Virus record (IMG/VR): IMGVR_UViG_3300044712_000995
Span: 1-33,486 of that record
From: a virus
DNA: 33,486 nt
Strand: one strand, 5' to 3'
The notes under the pieces were generated by a model that did not search any database, had not been told where the DNA came from, and worked only from the letters and a program-made list of their open reading frames with translations. Position numbers and translations under genes: made by a program. Of this stretch, positions 21,547 to 29,458 are shown piece by piece (positions within the stretch are counted from its first letter, which is position 1; every line of letters begins with the position of its first letter).

Positions 21547-23321
21547 CATTCGAGTTATACGCGGACGAGATCAGCAACCGGGTCGCCACGCTGCCCGGCG
21601 TCAGGACGCCCGAGGCCGGCGCCTTCGACAACTTCTTCAGCGGCGCTGGCCGCTATGCGATGCAGGGCCTCGCGAAGACAGGTCGCGCCATCGACATGCT
21701 CGGCGCTGTCGCCCCGATCATTGAGGACAAGATCAGCGGAGGCACCGAGGCGCAGGACCGCTACTTCAAAGAACACGACGAGGTCTTCAACCGCGCTGTC
21801 GATTACTGGACGCCGAAACCCGGTGAGGTCGGGGTGGCTGGCGAGGTGGTCGGCCAACTGCTCGGTACGTTGCCACAGGTCATCGCCTCGCCGGGTCTAA
21901 CCATCGCCTCCACGCAACTTTCGACGGCCGAGGATTTGGTACGCAAGGGCATTGATGCCGACAAGGCGCAGGCTGCTGGTGCGGTGCAGGCCGCCGGGCT
22001 TGGCCTTGGCATTTGGGTGCCGATCCTCGGCAAGACGCTGGCGCAGCGCATGCTGCTTGGCGGCGCCGGCTTCAACGTCGCGCAAGGTGTGGCTACGCGC
22101 GGCGCGACGGCGGCGCTGCTCGACGGCACAGCAGCGGAAGGCGACTTCAAGGCGCTCGACGCCAGCGGGATAGCACTCGACGCGCTGCTCGGCTTGGCCT
22201 TCGGTGGGCTGGCCCATATCCGGCCCGAGATGCGCGCCGAGGGCGAAGCATGGGCAAAGCGGCTGGAGGATTGGTCTGCCAAGCTCAAGCCGACCGACGT
22301 CGACGCGCTGGTGGCGATGCGTCAGGCGCAGCACTTGAGCGCCGACAGCATGCCGGGACGGCCGGTGGATATTGTCGACCAGGACGCCCACGTTCAGCGC
22401 ATCCGTCAAGCGATCGATGATCTGGCCGCCGGCCGTCCGGTGGATGTGGAAGGCATGCCGGCGGCGCGCTTCGAACCAGACCCGGTCAGGAAGGCGCAGG
22501 ACGAACAAATCGCAGCGGCCATCCGCTCGGAGGTCCAAGCGATTGCCACCGCATACGACACGGTGATGGCATCGCCTTTAGGCGCAGCAGGCGATCCGAT
22601 CGTGCACATTCGTCCCGATGACATCGAAGGCGTAATCCTTGCACGGGGCGGCATGAAGGGGCTGAATGACATCGAGGTTAAGGGATCAGGTTACGGGCTG
22701 ATCAAATTCATCTGGCGCCACGGCGAAGCCTCCGGGAAGGCGAAAGAGCACCAGATTACGAAGGCCGATTTGATGGCCTTCCCGATGGTGATTCGTGATT
22801 TCGAACCGACTCGGCCGGCGGCAAAAGACGGCTCGCGAGGGCGTGAGTGGCGCGTTCCGCTCCCTGACGAAAACGGGAAGGTACGGACGGTGGTTTTTGC
22901 CGACAACCTGATCAGCGGCCAGAGCGGTCGCCATCTGGTTACTGTTCATGTTCAGGAGCCGAAAAAGGTCGGATGGGACTTGCCGCTTTCGGAAAAGAGA
23001 AAAGCGGCTGATCAGGCTCCCGGTGCCGAGGTTGGGAGCCTCACACCGGATACCGCTCGCGCCGTTTCGCTTCCCGACACGCGAGGGCCTGAAAAACCGC
23101 TCGATAAAAGTGTAGCACAGAGCCCGCTTGCTGCCGAAGCCGCCCGCTTCGCCGCCGAGACCCCTGATCTCCCAATCGCCATTGGCAAGAACGCCGACGG
23201 CTCCGACATTGTGACGACTCCGGCCAAGTTGCTGGAGGACGCAGACAACGCTATGAAGCGCGCGCAGGACGACGTGAAGCTCCTGGATGTTGCCGCCGCT
23301 TGCTTACTGGGGGCTTCCTGA
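21543..23321 (+). CDS. Ejection protein with PBECR-like nuclease domain
   Basis: The 592-residue protein begins with a helical part (about 1-280) with hydrophobic, possibly membrane-inserting segments (GQLLGTLPQVIASPGLTIAS, AGLGLGIWVPILGKTLAQ, GIALDALLGLAFGGLAHI). Residues about 350-480 form a different, beta-rich domain: IVHIRPDDIEGVILARGG, then GSGYGLIKFIWRHGE (His near 393), HQITKADLMAFPMVIRDFEP, EWRVPLPDENGKVRTVVFAD and HLVTVHVQEP. This resembles the phage Barnase-EndoU-Colicin E5/D-RelE-like (PBECR) nuclease families found in phage polyvalent proteins. A flexible tail follows. Position among ejection genes implies delivery into the host with the DNA. RNA cleavage is inferred from the fold resemblance only. 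Confidence 0.78.
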   Translation: MTFELYADEISNRVATLPGVRTPEAGAFDNFFSGAGRYAMQGLAKTGRAIDMLGAVAPIIEDKISGGTEAQDRYFKEHDEVFNRAVDYWTPKPGEVGVAGEVVGQLLGTLPQVIASPGLTIASTQLSTAEDLVRKGIDADKAQAAGAVQAAGLGLGIWVPILGKTLAQRMLLGGAGFNVAQGVATRGATAALLDGTAAEGDFKALDASGIALDALLGLAFGGLAHIRPEMRAEGEAWAKRLEDWSAKLKPTDVDALVAMRQAQHLSADSMPGRPVDIVDQDAHVQRIRQAIDDLAAGRPVDVEGMPAARFEPDPVRKAQDEQIAAAIRSEVQAIATAYDTVMASPLGAAGDPIVHIRPDDIEGVILARGGMKGLNDIEVKGSGYGLIKFIWRHGEASGKAKEHQITKADLMAFPMVIRDFEPTRPAAKDGSRGREWRVPLPDENGKVRTVVFADNLISGQSGRHLVTVHVQEPKKVGWDLPLSEKRKAADQAPGAEVGSLTPDTARAVSLPDTRGPEKPLDKSVAQSPLAAEAARFAAETPDLPIAIGKNADGSDIVTTPAKLLEDADNAMKRAQDDVKLLDVAAACLLGAS

Positions 23322-25819
23322 TGGCCTACGAACACTGCATCGCCCGATTGAAACAGGCCGCCGGCCGCAATCTATCCGATGATGAACTCGGCAAGCTATT
23401 CGAGCGCATTCACAAGGCGGCGCTCGACATTAAGGCCGGGCGCGTCAAGCCAACCGTCGTTGCGACTGGCACCGTCGATGGCATCGTGCAGCAGGCCGCC
23501 CGGGAAGCCGCGGTGCAGATGGTGCGCGAGGCCGAGCAAACGCAGCGCCAGGCGCAACTGCAGATCACCAAACTATCCGCCCGCATGCGCGACGTGGACG
23601 CCATTACCTCGCAGGGCGTCGCATCGCTTGACGCCGTCGAGAAGACCATCGTCAGGGACTACTCGGGCAAGATCAAGACCGAAAGCTTGGAGCAGCGCGT
23701 CGCCGGCCAGGAGGCATATTTCAAGTCGAAGTTACTGGCGACCTGGGACGCGCTGGGCAATGATTGGATGGGCTTCTTCCAGAGCCGCGACAAATTGCTG
23801 ACGCTGGTGCGTGAGCTGCGCGGCGAGGATACCGGCGACGCCGTGGCGAAGAAAGGCGCGAAAGCCTTCCACGACACTGCCGAGGAAGCGCGCCAGGTAT
23901 TCAACGCGGGTGGCGGCAATGTCGGCAAGCTCGACGACTGGGGCATGCCGCAGCACCACAGCCAGGAGAAGGTCGCGTTGGCCGGTCGGCAAGCATGGGT
24001 CGATGCGATCCTGCCAAAGCTCGACCGTAGTCGCTACGTCGACGACCTCGGCCAGCCGTTCGATGATGCCAGGATGCGCGACTTCCTCGGCAAAGCCTGG
24101 GACGCCATCGCCACCAACGGCCATGCCAAAGACGATCCCGGCAAGTTCAACGGCGCCGGCAAGACGGGCAACCGCCACGCCGAGAGCCGACAGATTCACT
24201 TCAAGGATGCCGAGAGCGTCATCGACTACTGGAATACCTTCGGCGAGAAGACGGCCGTCGAGATTCTGATGGGCCACGTCGAGACGATGGCAAGAGACAT
24301 CGCCTTCATCGAGCATTTTGGGCCGAGCCCGGCCATGACGTACAAGACGCTGCGTGATCGCGCGTTGAAGGCCGCGGCGATGGCCGAGCCGGCGAAGACG
24401 ACCAGCCTGGAAGGCCGCGCGGTCAAGCTCGACAACCTGTTCGAGTACGCCAGCGGGCGCACCAAGCCGAGCGCGAACATGGCCGTGTCTGGGGCCATGG
24501 ATGCGCTGGCGAACCTCAACAGCGCCGGTAAGCTTGGCGGCGCGGCGCTGGCTTCGTTCTTCGGCGACAAGCCGATGATGGAAGTCGTCTCGCATCTGAA
24601 CAACTTGCCGCTGCTGCAACGCTGGCGCACCGAGCTGTCGCTGCTGAACCCGGCGAACAAGGCAGACCGCAAGCTGCTGCAGCAGCAGGGCCTGATGCTC
24701 GAAGGCGTGCGCTCGGGGTTGAACCGCTTCTACGAGGGGCTGGGCCAGACCGGCACGACCGGCAAGTTGGCGAACGCCGTGATGCGCATCACCGGCATGT
24801 CGTCGATCAACGAAATTCGCAAGGGCGCATTCGGTGCTTCGCTGATGTCGGCTATCGGCGAGCAGATAGCCGCCGGCAAGACCTTCGCTGATCTGCCCGA
24901 CACCGACATGCGCACGCTCAAACAGTACGGCATCAGCGCCGACGATTGGGCGATCTGGCAGAAGGCCGCACTGATGGACATTGGCGCTGGCAATACGCGC
25001 GCTTTGACGCCAGAGGCAATCAGCCGTATCCAAGGGATCGATGCCGCGAGCAAGCGTAATGCCATCGTCAAATTGCTTGGAGCCGTCAATACCGAATCCG
25101 ACTTCGCCATCGTTACGCCAGGGTGGAAAGAACGCGCGCAGTTTTATGCGGACTTGCAACGCGGCACAGTCAAAGGCGAGATCGCTCGTTCGGTATTGCA
25201 GTTCAAGTCGTTCCCTTGGACACAGTTTCAACGAATGATGGATGCGGTCGCCAACAAGGACACGCCGGTATCGAAGGCGGCCATGACGGCGGCCCTTGTG
25301 GCTTCAACGACGATAGCGGGCGCGATGCTGTTGCAGACTCGCGAAATGCTCGCCGGCAAGGATCCGCGCGACGCAACGAGGCCAGAGTTTTGGGGTGCTG
25401 CATTTCTACAGGGTGGCGCGCTCGGCATCTACGGCGATTTCCTGTACGGCGCAGGCCATACCCGCTACGGATCAGGAGTTCTCGAGTCTGTCGCTGGGCC
25501 GACCATTGGCCCGCTAATGGAGATGGGCCTTGTTCAGCCGATAAACGCGCTAGCTCGGGCCAAGGATGGCAAGGAATCGCATTTCTTTGCGCAACAAGCG
25601 CAGGACGCAAAAGGGTTCATCCCCGGCGGAAACGTTTGGTACACAAAAGCAGCGATGGATCACCTGATTTTCCAGCAGGTGTTCGAGGCGCTGTCCCCGG
25701 GCTATCTGTCGAGTATTCGGCAGAGAACCTTAAAGGAATACGGGCAGGACTGGTGGTGGACGCCTGGGGATACGACCCCGTCCCGCCCGCCGAATTTGAC
25801 AGCAGTAGCAGGAGGGTAA
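23321..25819 (+). CDS. Large internal virion/ejection protein
   Basis: An 832-residue, mainly helical protein, last of the ejection set (position of T7 gp16). It starts in a TGATG overlap. The N-terminal part is a long charged helix region (MVREAEQTQRQAQLQITKLS). The middle has KLDDWGMPQHHSQEKVALAG and a run of amphipathic helices. Near 655-675 is a hydrophobic stretch (KAAMTAALVASTTIAGAMLL), followed by Gly/Ala-rich FLQGGALGIYGDFLYGAG. It ends YGQDWWWTPGDTTPSRPPNL, a tail seen in other podophage ejection proteins. No lytic transglycosylase signature is visible, unlike T7 gp16, so it is probably the membrane-spanning part of the DNA channel. Confidence 0.82.
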   Translation: MAYEHCIARLKQAAGRNLSDDELGKLFERIHKAALDIKAGRVKPTVVATGTVDGIVQQAAREAAVQMVREAEQTQRQAQLQITKLSARMRDVDAITSQGVASLDAVEKTIVRDYSGKIKTESLEQRVAGQEAYFKSKLLATWDALGNDWMGFFQSRDKLLTLVRELRGEDTGDAVAKKGAKAFHDTAEEARQVFNAGGGNVGKLDDWGMPQHHSQEKVALAGRQAWVDAILPKLDRSRYVDDLGQPFDDARMRDFLGKAWDAIATNGHAKDDPGKFNGAGKTGNRHAESRQIHFKDAESVIDYWNTFGEKTAVEILMGHVETMARDIAFIEHFGPSPAMTYKTLRDRALKAAAMAEPAKTTSLEGRAVKLDNLFEYASGRTKPSANMAVSGAMDALANLNSAGKLGGAALASFFGDKPMMEVVSHLNNLPLLQRWRTELSLLNPANKADRKLLQQQGLMLEGVRSGLNRFYEGLGQTGTTGKLANAVMRITGMSSINEIRKGAFGASLMSAIGEQIAAGKTFADLPDTDMRTLKQYGISADDWAIWQKAALMDIGAGNTRALTPEAISRIQGIDAASKRNAIVKLLGAVNTESDFAIVTPGWKERAQFYADLQRGTVKGEIARSVLQFKSFPWTQFQRMMDAVANKDTPVSKAAMTAALVASTTIAGAMLLQTREMLAGKDPRDATRPEFWGAAFLQGGALGIYGDFLYGAGHTRYGSGVLESVAGPTIGPLMEMGLVQPINALARAKDGKESHFFAQQAQDAKGFIPGGNVWYTKAAMDHLIFQQVFEALSPGYLSSIRQRTLKEYGQDWWWTPGDTTPSRPPNLTAVAGG

Positions 25820-25822
25820 GAC

Positions 25823-27637
25823 ATGCTCGAAACGACAACCGCGCGAGTTAGCTATACCGGCGCTGGAACTACCGGGCCGTTTTCGGTTCCGTTCTACTTC
25901 CTCGAAGACAACGACCTGAGTGTCATCAAGGTGACGATCGCTGACGGCACCGAGACGTCGCTGGTGCTGACGACCGACTACACGGTTAGTGGCGCGGCCG
26001 ACCCAGACGGTGGCAGTGTGACGCTGGTTGCGTCGCTGTCGTCTTCATACAAGTTGGTCATCATCCGCGATCCGGACGCACTTCAAAGCTCGCAGTACCC
26101 GCGGAATGACCCGTTCCCGTCTGCCACGCATGAACGTGTCGCCGACAAGCTGACGATGCTGGTGCAGCGTCTGATCGACCGCGTCAATCGGTCTTTTCGG
26201 CTTTCTGACGGCGACACGTCGGGGGCAACCTGCACGGCGCCAATCGACCGCGCGAACAAGGCGCTGATCTTCGACGCCGACGGCAATGTCACGGTGTCGA
26301 CCGACGACTACGAGGATCAGGCGACCGCCGCGGCGGCCAGTGCTGCCACTGCCACTGCCGCCGCCTCGTCAGCATCCACCAGCGCATCCGGTGCCAGTAC
26401 CTCGGCGGCCACGGCAACGACTCAGGCCGGCAACGCGGCGACCAGCGCAAGCACCGCCAGCACGTCGGCGGGCAATGCCGCGACATCGGAAACCAACGCG
26501 GCAACCTCTGCCACTGCCGCGAGCAATGCCGCTTCCGCGATTGCACCGAAATTCACCTTCGACAGCAGTACCTCGATGGCCGATCCCGGCGCGGGCGACT
26601 TCCGCCTGAACAACGCGACCGTGGCATCGGCGACGGCCCTCGCGCTATCGGCGAATTCTGCGGATTCAGGGAACCCGGACGTGTCGGATTTTGTGGCGAC
26701 CTGGGCCGCTTCGACCAACACAGCGAAGGGCACGCTGACGCTCAAGAAGTCGGGCACCCCGGCGACGTTTGCGACCTTCACGATAACCGGCGTCACCGAC
26801 AACGGAACATGGTTGCAGCTTGCGGTGACTCATGTCGCGAGCAATGGCGCGTGGTCGGCGGCCGATGTCGGTTATCTCGGCTTTGCAAGGGCTGGCGATA
26901 AGGGCGCTGATGGCGCAGGCAGTGGCGACATGCTCGCCGCGAACAACCTCTCCGACGTAGCCAACGCAGCGACCGCCTTCGGCAACATCAAGCAGGCGGC
27001 CTCAGAAACGGCGACCGGCGTGGTCGAACTGGCGACAGTCGCTGAGGCCACGACAGGCACCGATACGAGCCGAGCAGTGACCCCTGCGGGGGTGGCTGCT
27101 GCGCTGGCAACGTTGCCGGCAGCGAGTGTGGGGAACGTCAAGCACGCCAAAATTCAATCCGGTTTCTACACTGGCGGTGAGGCTGAAAGTAATTTCACAG
27201 TAGCTGCGAACCGTCTTTACTTCTGGCCGATCATTGTCCCCGTCACAATGACCATCGCGGCGATCAGTGTGCGGGTTGCCACTGCGTCAGCGGGAAACGT
27301 GCGTGTTGGCTTGTACGCCGATTCAAATGGTCTGCCATCCGGCGCACCTCTTTATGACGCAGGTACAGCATCGACCGGAACAACCGGGATTAAAGATGTT
27401 GCTATTAGCCAATCAATTCCGGCTGGGTTGTATTGGGGTGCGTGTGTGTGCGATGCCACGCCTTCCTTGAATACAGCTTGGATGGCCTCTCTCGGAACCT
27501 TCCTTGGTCCGTTTTCGAATCTGTTGTCAAAGCTGCATGGTTACTACCAATCGCATACCTACGGGGCGTTGCCTACTGTTGGCAGTTTGACAGCTGGATA
27601 TAACGACCAGATTCCATCTGTTTGGCTGAAAGGATAA
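25823..27637 (+). CDS. Tail fibre protein, T7 gp17-type N-terminus
   Basis: The 604-residue fibre has a conserved attachment domain (about 1-150: RVSYTGAGTTGPFSVPFYFL, SYKLVIIRDPDALQSSQYPR, DPFPSATHERVADKLTMLVQ) like the nozzle-binding end of T7 gp17. An Ala/Ser/Thr-rich shaft of short repeats follows (about 165-240). A phage_fiber_2-type repeat (ASETATGVVELATVAEATTG, then TDTSRAVTPAGV, near 392-425) precedes a C-terminal receptor-binding domain (about 440-604). The DNA of that last domain is visibly lower in GC and more mixed in codon use than the shaft, suggesting module exchange. GGAGG precedes the ATG. It would determine host range. Confidence 0.93.
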   Translation: MLETTTARVSYTGAGTTGPFSVPFYFLEDNDLSVIKVTIADGTETSLVLTTDYTVSGAADPDGGSVTLVASLSSSYKLVIIRDPDALQSSQYPRNDPFPSATHERVADKLTMLVQRLIDRVNRSFRLSDGDTSGATCTAPIDRANKALIFDADGNVTVSTDDYEDQATAAAASAATATAAASSASTSASGASTSAATATTQAGNAATSASTASTSAGNAATSETNAATSATAASNAASAIAPKFTFDSSTSMADPGAGDFRLNNATVASATALALSANSADSGNPDVSDFVATWAASTNTAKGTLTLKKSGTPATFATFTITGVTDNGTWLQLAVTHVASNGAWSAADVGYLGFARAGDKGADGAGSGDMLAANNLSDVANAATAFGNIKQAASETATGVVELATVAEATTGTDTSRAVTPAGVAAALATLPAASVGNVKHAKIQSGFYTGGEAESNFTVAANRLYFWPIIVPVTMTIAAISVRVATASAGNVRVGLYADSNGLPSGAPLYDAGTASTGTTGIKDVAISQSIPAGLYWGACVCDATPSLNTAWMASLGTFLGPFSNLLSKLHGYYQSHTYGALPTVGSLTAGYNDQIPSVWLKG

Positions 27638-27641
27638 CGAC

Positions 27642-27965
27642 ATGTCACGCAGAGAGATTTACGAAAACAACCAGCTTGTCTCGGTGGAAGAAACAGCACT
27701 CACCGAGGCTGAAGCGACCAAGGCTGTGCAGCGGCATCTTGACTCAACTGCTCAATCACGCGGCTACGACGACATCAAGAGCGCAGTCGGCTACGTTGGT
27801 GATCCGAATCCAACATTCGATGCCGAAGGTGTTGCCTTCCGTGCATGGCGCTCTGCTGTGTGGGCGAAGTGCTTTGAGCTTCTGGCTGCACAACAGGCTG
27901 GGACGTTCAACCCCATCGAGGCGGATGAGGTCATCGCGCAGCTTCCAGCGTTTGGGGGTGCGTGA
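27642..27965 (+). CDS. Small tail-fibre-associated phage protein
   Basis: A 107-residue protein 4 bases after the fibre. The pattern VQRHLDSTAQSRGYDDIKSA, then VGYVGDPNPTFDAEGVAFRA and WRSAVWAKCFELLAAQQAG, then IAQLPAF, is found in many phages just downstream of fibre genes. Its role is unknown; assembly chaperone or fibre-tip protein are guesses from position. AAGGAT precedes the ATG. Its stop overlaps the start of a 20-codon frame (TGATG). Confidence 0.85.
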   Translation: MSRREIYENNQLVSVEETALTEAEATKAVQRHLDSTAQSRGYDDIKSAVGYVGDPNPTFDAEGVAFRAWRSAVWAKCFELLAAQQAGTFNPIEADEVIAQLPAFGGA

Positions 27966-28027
27966 TGGAACCCTGGATCGCACAAGGCGCACTGAACTTC
28001 AGTCGGAACTGTAAGGGGATGTCATGA
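27965..28027 (+). CDS. Candidate 20-residue mini-gene
   Basis: A frame of 20 codons (MEPWIAQGALNFSRNCKGMS) starts inside the stop of the upstream gene (TGATG) and stops inside the start of the next (ATGA at 28024). It exactly fills the 58-base gap and has the same overlap style as all its neighbours. It has no own strong ribosome binding site, so translation would be by coupling. It might be a real micropeptide or just keep ribosomes moving to the next start. Unproven. Confidence 0.35.
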   Translation: MEPWIAQGALNFSRNCKGMS

Positions 28028-28293
28028 CGCCACACGAAAAATGCACCACGCCGACCGACTGCCCGCACGCTAAAGACGCGGCAGAGCTGGCGGTTAAAAA
28101 GGTCTTCGCCATTCTCGGCGTCGACATCGACAAGCCCGAGTCGGTCGAAGAGTTCCGCGAAGACCTTCGCTTCGGCAAGAAGATGCGCAAGGCCGCAGAC
28201 CATGGCTTTCTCGCCTTGATGGGCGTGATTGCTGCCGCTGCTGCTGCTGCCGTGTGGGCCGGCATCGTCTCCAACATCACGAAAGGCCACTGA
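28024..28293 (+). CDS. Single-span membrane protein of lysis region
   Basis: An 89-residue protein. The soluble start has C7, C13 and H15, then AELAVKKVFAILGVDIDKPE and VEEFREDLRFGKKMRKAADH, followed by one transmembrane helix (FLALMGVIAAAAAAAVWAGI, about 62-81). Small proteins of this layout (N-in charged helix, one C-terminal span) are common in phage lysis cassettes and are sometimes called holins, but the family's role is not settled. AAGGGG precedes the ATG. It is followed 1 base later by the second membrane protein. Confidence 0.8.
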   Translation: MTPHEKCTTPTDCPHAKDAAELAVKKVFAILGVDIDKPESVEEFREDLRFGKKMRKAADHGFLALMGVIAAAAAAAVWAGIVSNITKGH

Positions 28294-28294
28294 C

Positions 28295-28813
28295 ATGGCG
28301 CCATTCATCGCCGCATTACTGAAAGCCGGCCTGCCGCTGCTGGCCAATGCCGCCCTAGCCAAGGGGGCCGAGTTCATCGAAGAGAAAACCGGCGTCAAGG
28401 TCGATACTGCCGTGGCGCCGACCGATGCGCAGCTTGTCGAGTTGCGCCGCGCCGAGATGCAGCACGAGGAAGAACTGCTGCGCATCCGCCAGGATGACGA
28501 CCGGCTGGCGCTCCAGTTCGCCGAGCTGACGGTGCGCGACGTGTCCGATGCCCGGAAGCGCGATACCGAGTTCATCCGCGCCGGGCAGCATAACTGGCGG
28601 GCCGACATCCTCGCCGCCCTGGCGGTAGTCGGTCTGGTGGTCTGCGTCTGGTTCGTGGCGCGCGACTCCAGCCTGCCGGAGCGTGCCGTCAATGCCGTCA
28701 TGTTCGTGGCCGGCGTGCTGGCCGCTGCGGTGCGAGACGTCTACGGCTTCGAGTTCGGCAGCAGCCGCGGCAGCAAGGAGAAAGACGACATCCTGCGCGG
28801 GGTGGTCAAGTGA
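28295..28813 (+). CDS. Probable holin (two-span membrane protein)
   Basis: A 172-residue protein with an Ala/Leu-rich start (FIAALLKAGLPLLANAALAK). A charged helix follows (VELRRAEMQHEEELLRIRQD), then two closely spaced transmembrane helices near the C-terminus (about 111-131, ILAALAVVGLVVCVWFVA; about 140-158, AVNAVMFVAGVLAAAVRD) and a basic/acidic tail. Layout and place just before the endolysin gene suggest a holin, of the class with a long cytoplasmic N-terminal helix. AAAGG precedes ATG at 28295. Its stop overlaps the endolysin start (GTGA). Confidence 0.75.
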   Translation: MAPFIAALLKAGLPLLANAALAKGAEFIEEKTGVKVDTAVAPTDAQLVELRRAEMQHEEELLRIRQDDDRLALQFAELTVRDVSDARKRDTEFIRAGQHNWRADILAALAVVGLVVCVWFVARDSSLPERAVNAVMFVAGVLAAAVRDVYGFEFGSSRGSKEKDDILRGVVK

Positions 28814-29151
28814 GCTTGGTCGCCGAGCAGGACGCTTTCACGCGCGATGTCGTCGCCCTGCTGCAATTCGCGCATGAGCACGGCTATGTCATCACCCTCG
28901 GCGAAGCGTGGCGCACGCCGGAACAGCAGGCGGTCTACGTGAAGACCGGGCGCAGCCTGACGACGAAATCGCAGCACCTTCGCCGGCTGGCGATCGATCT
29001 CAACATCTTCCAGGACGGCCGGTTGCTGGCGACGAAAGACGAGATCATGCCGCTCGGCCAGTATTGGGAGGCGCTGCATCCAGGGAAGAACCGCTGGGGC
29101 GGGAATTTCAACCGCCTCGTCGACTGTCCGCACTTCGAGCGGATGGCATGA
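28810..29151 (+). CDS. Endolysin, M15-family peptidase
   Basis: The 113-residue protein is a compact zinc peptidase of the L-alanyl-D-glutamate/VanY M15 type. The metal-binding pattern SQHLRRLAIDLNIF (H56, D63) and the last ligand in DCPHFE (H108) are present; GEAWRTPEQQAVY at the start and WEALHPGKNRWGGNF before the end are typical. It would cleave the cross-linking peptide of peptidoglycan at lysis. GTG at 28810 overlaps the holin stop. No signal peptide is seen, so export should depend on the holin. No spanin gene follows. Confidence 0.93.
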   Translation: MSLVAEQDAFTRDVVALLQFAHEHGYVITLGEAWRTPEQQAVYVKTGRSLTTKSQHLRRLAIDLNIFQDGRLLATKDEIMPLGQYWEALHPGKNRWGGNFNRLVDCPHFERMA

Positions 29152-29325
29152 GGTCGGGCATCCTGCGGGCCTACTGCGCGACGCTCAGACTTCGTGCGGA
29201 TGCGCCGTTTCCGAGTCAGCTCCGTGAGAGAATACGCAGGTACTTGAGGCTGCGTTTGGTGCCGAATTGCGGAAAAAAAGCCGGTTTGCGGAAAAGCCCT
29301 TGAAGTTCCATCGGCCCGAAAGCCT
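29152..29325. other. Non-coding prophage end
   Basis: This 174-base stretch lies between the endolysin stop and the tRNA. A rightward frame (ATG at 29148 to 29303, 51 codons, ATGA overlap) exists but its product is short, Arg-rich and lacks any signal or lipobox, so I do not call it. The stretch holds the two TTGCGGAAAA repeats listed separately and no clear terminator. Confidence 0.6.
29267..29295. repeat. Direct repeat TTGCGGAAAA near attachment site
   Basis: TTGCGGAAAA occurs at 29267-29276 and again at 29286-29295, 19 bases apart, about 30-60 bases inside the prophage end. Paired short repeats here could be arm-type integrase sites; that is inference from position. Confidence 0.4.
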
Positions 29326-29410
<85 letters not shown>

Positions 29411-29430
29411 GGAACCTCAAAGAGCCGCGG

Positions 29431-29458
29431 ATTCTAACGAAAGCGAAGAAATTGTCAA
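29431..29458 (-). promoter_or_regulatory. tRNA-Leu promoter
   Basis: On the minus strand a consensus -35 TTGACA (29458-29453), a 16-base spacer and TAGAAT (29436-29431) lie 21 bases before the tRNA 5' end. A GC-rich segment (CCGCGGC) follows the -10, the discriminator type of stringently controlled stable-RNA promoters. The -35 coincides with the likely start codon of rnr on the other strand. Confidence 0.75.

Larger units (their letters stand above)
1..29325. mobile_element. Temperate podovirus-like prophage (right part)
   Basis: A repressor/cro switch, a replication module, terminase, T7-type portal, capsid, tail tubular, ejection and fibre genes, and a lysis cassette follow one another without host genes between them. 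The right boundary is placed at the 3' end of the tRNA-Leu gene, because the lysis genes stop at 29151 and host-type genes begin beyond the tRNA. The left boundary and integrase are outside the window. Module order is that of a complete, probably functional phage; no gene in this part is visibly broken. Confidence 0.93.

Noticed and set aside
26316-26540. Repetitive GCC/ACC-rich DNA resembling a tandem repeat array
   Set aside because: It codes the Ala/Ser/Thr shaft of the tail fibre and is explained by that protein; no CRISPR-like spacers.
25823-28027. Possible diversity-generating retroelement, suggested by the BPP-1-like head genes
   Set aside because: No reverse transcriptase, no template/variable repeat and no C-type lectin-like fibre tip are present in the window.
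29148-29303. 51-codon frame after the endolysin (possible Rz1-like gene)
   Set aside because: Arg-rich, no lipobox or membrane anchor, ends in an A-rich tract; treated as non-coding prophage end.
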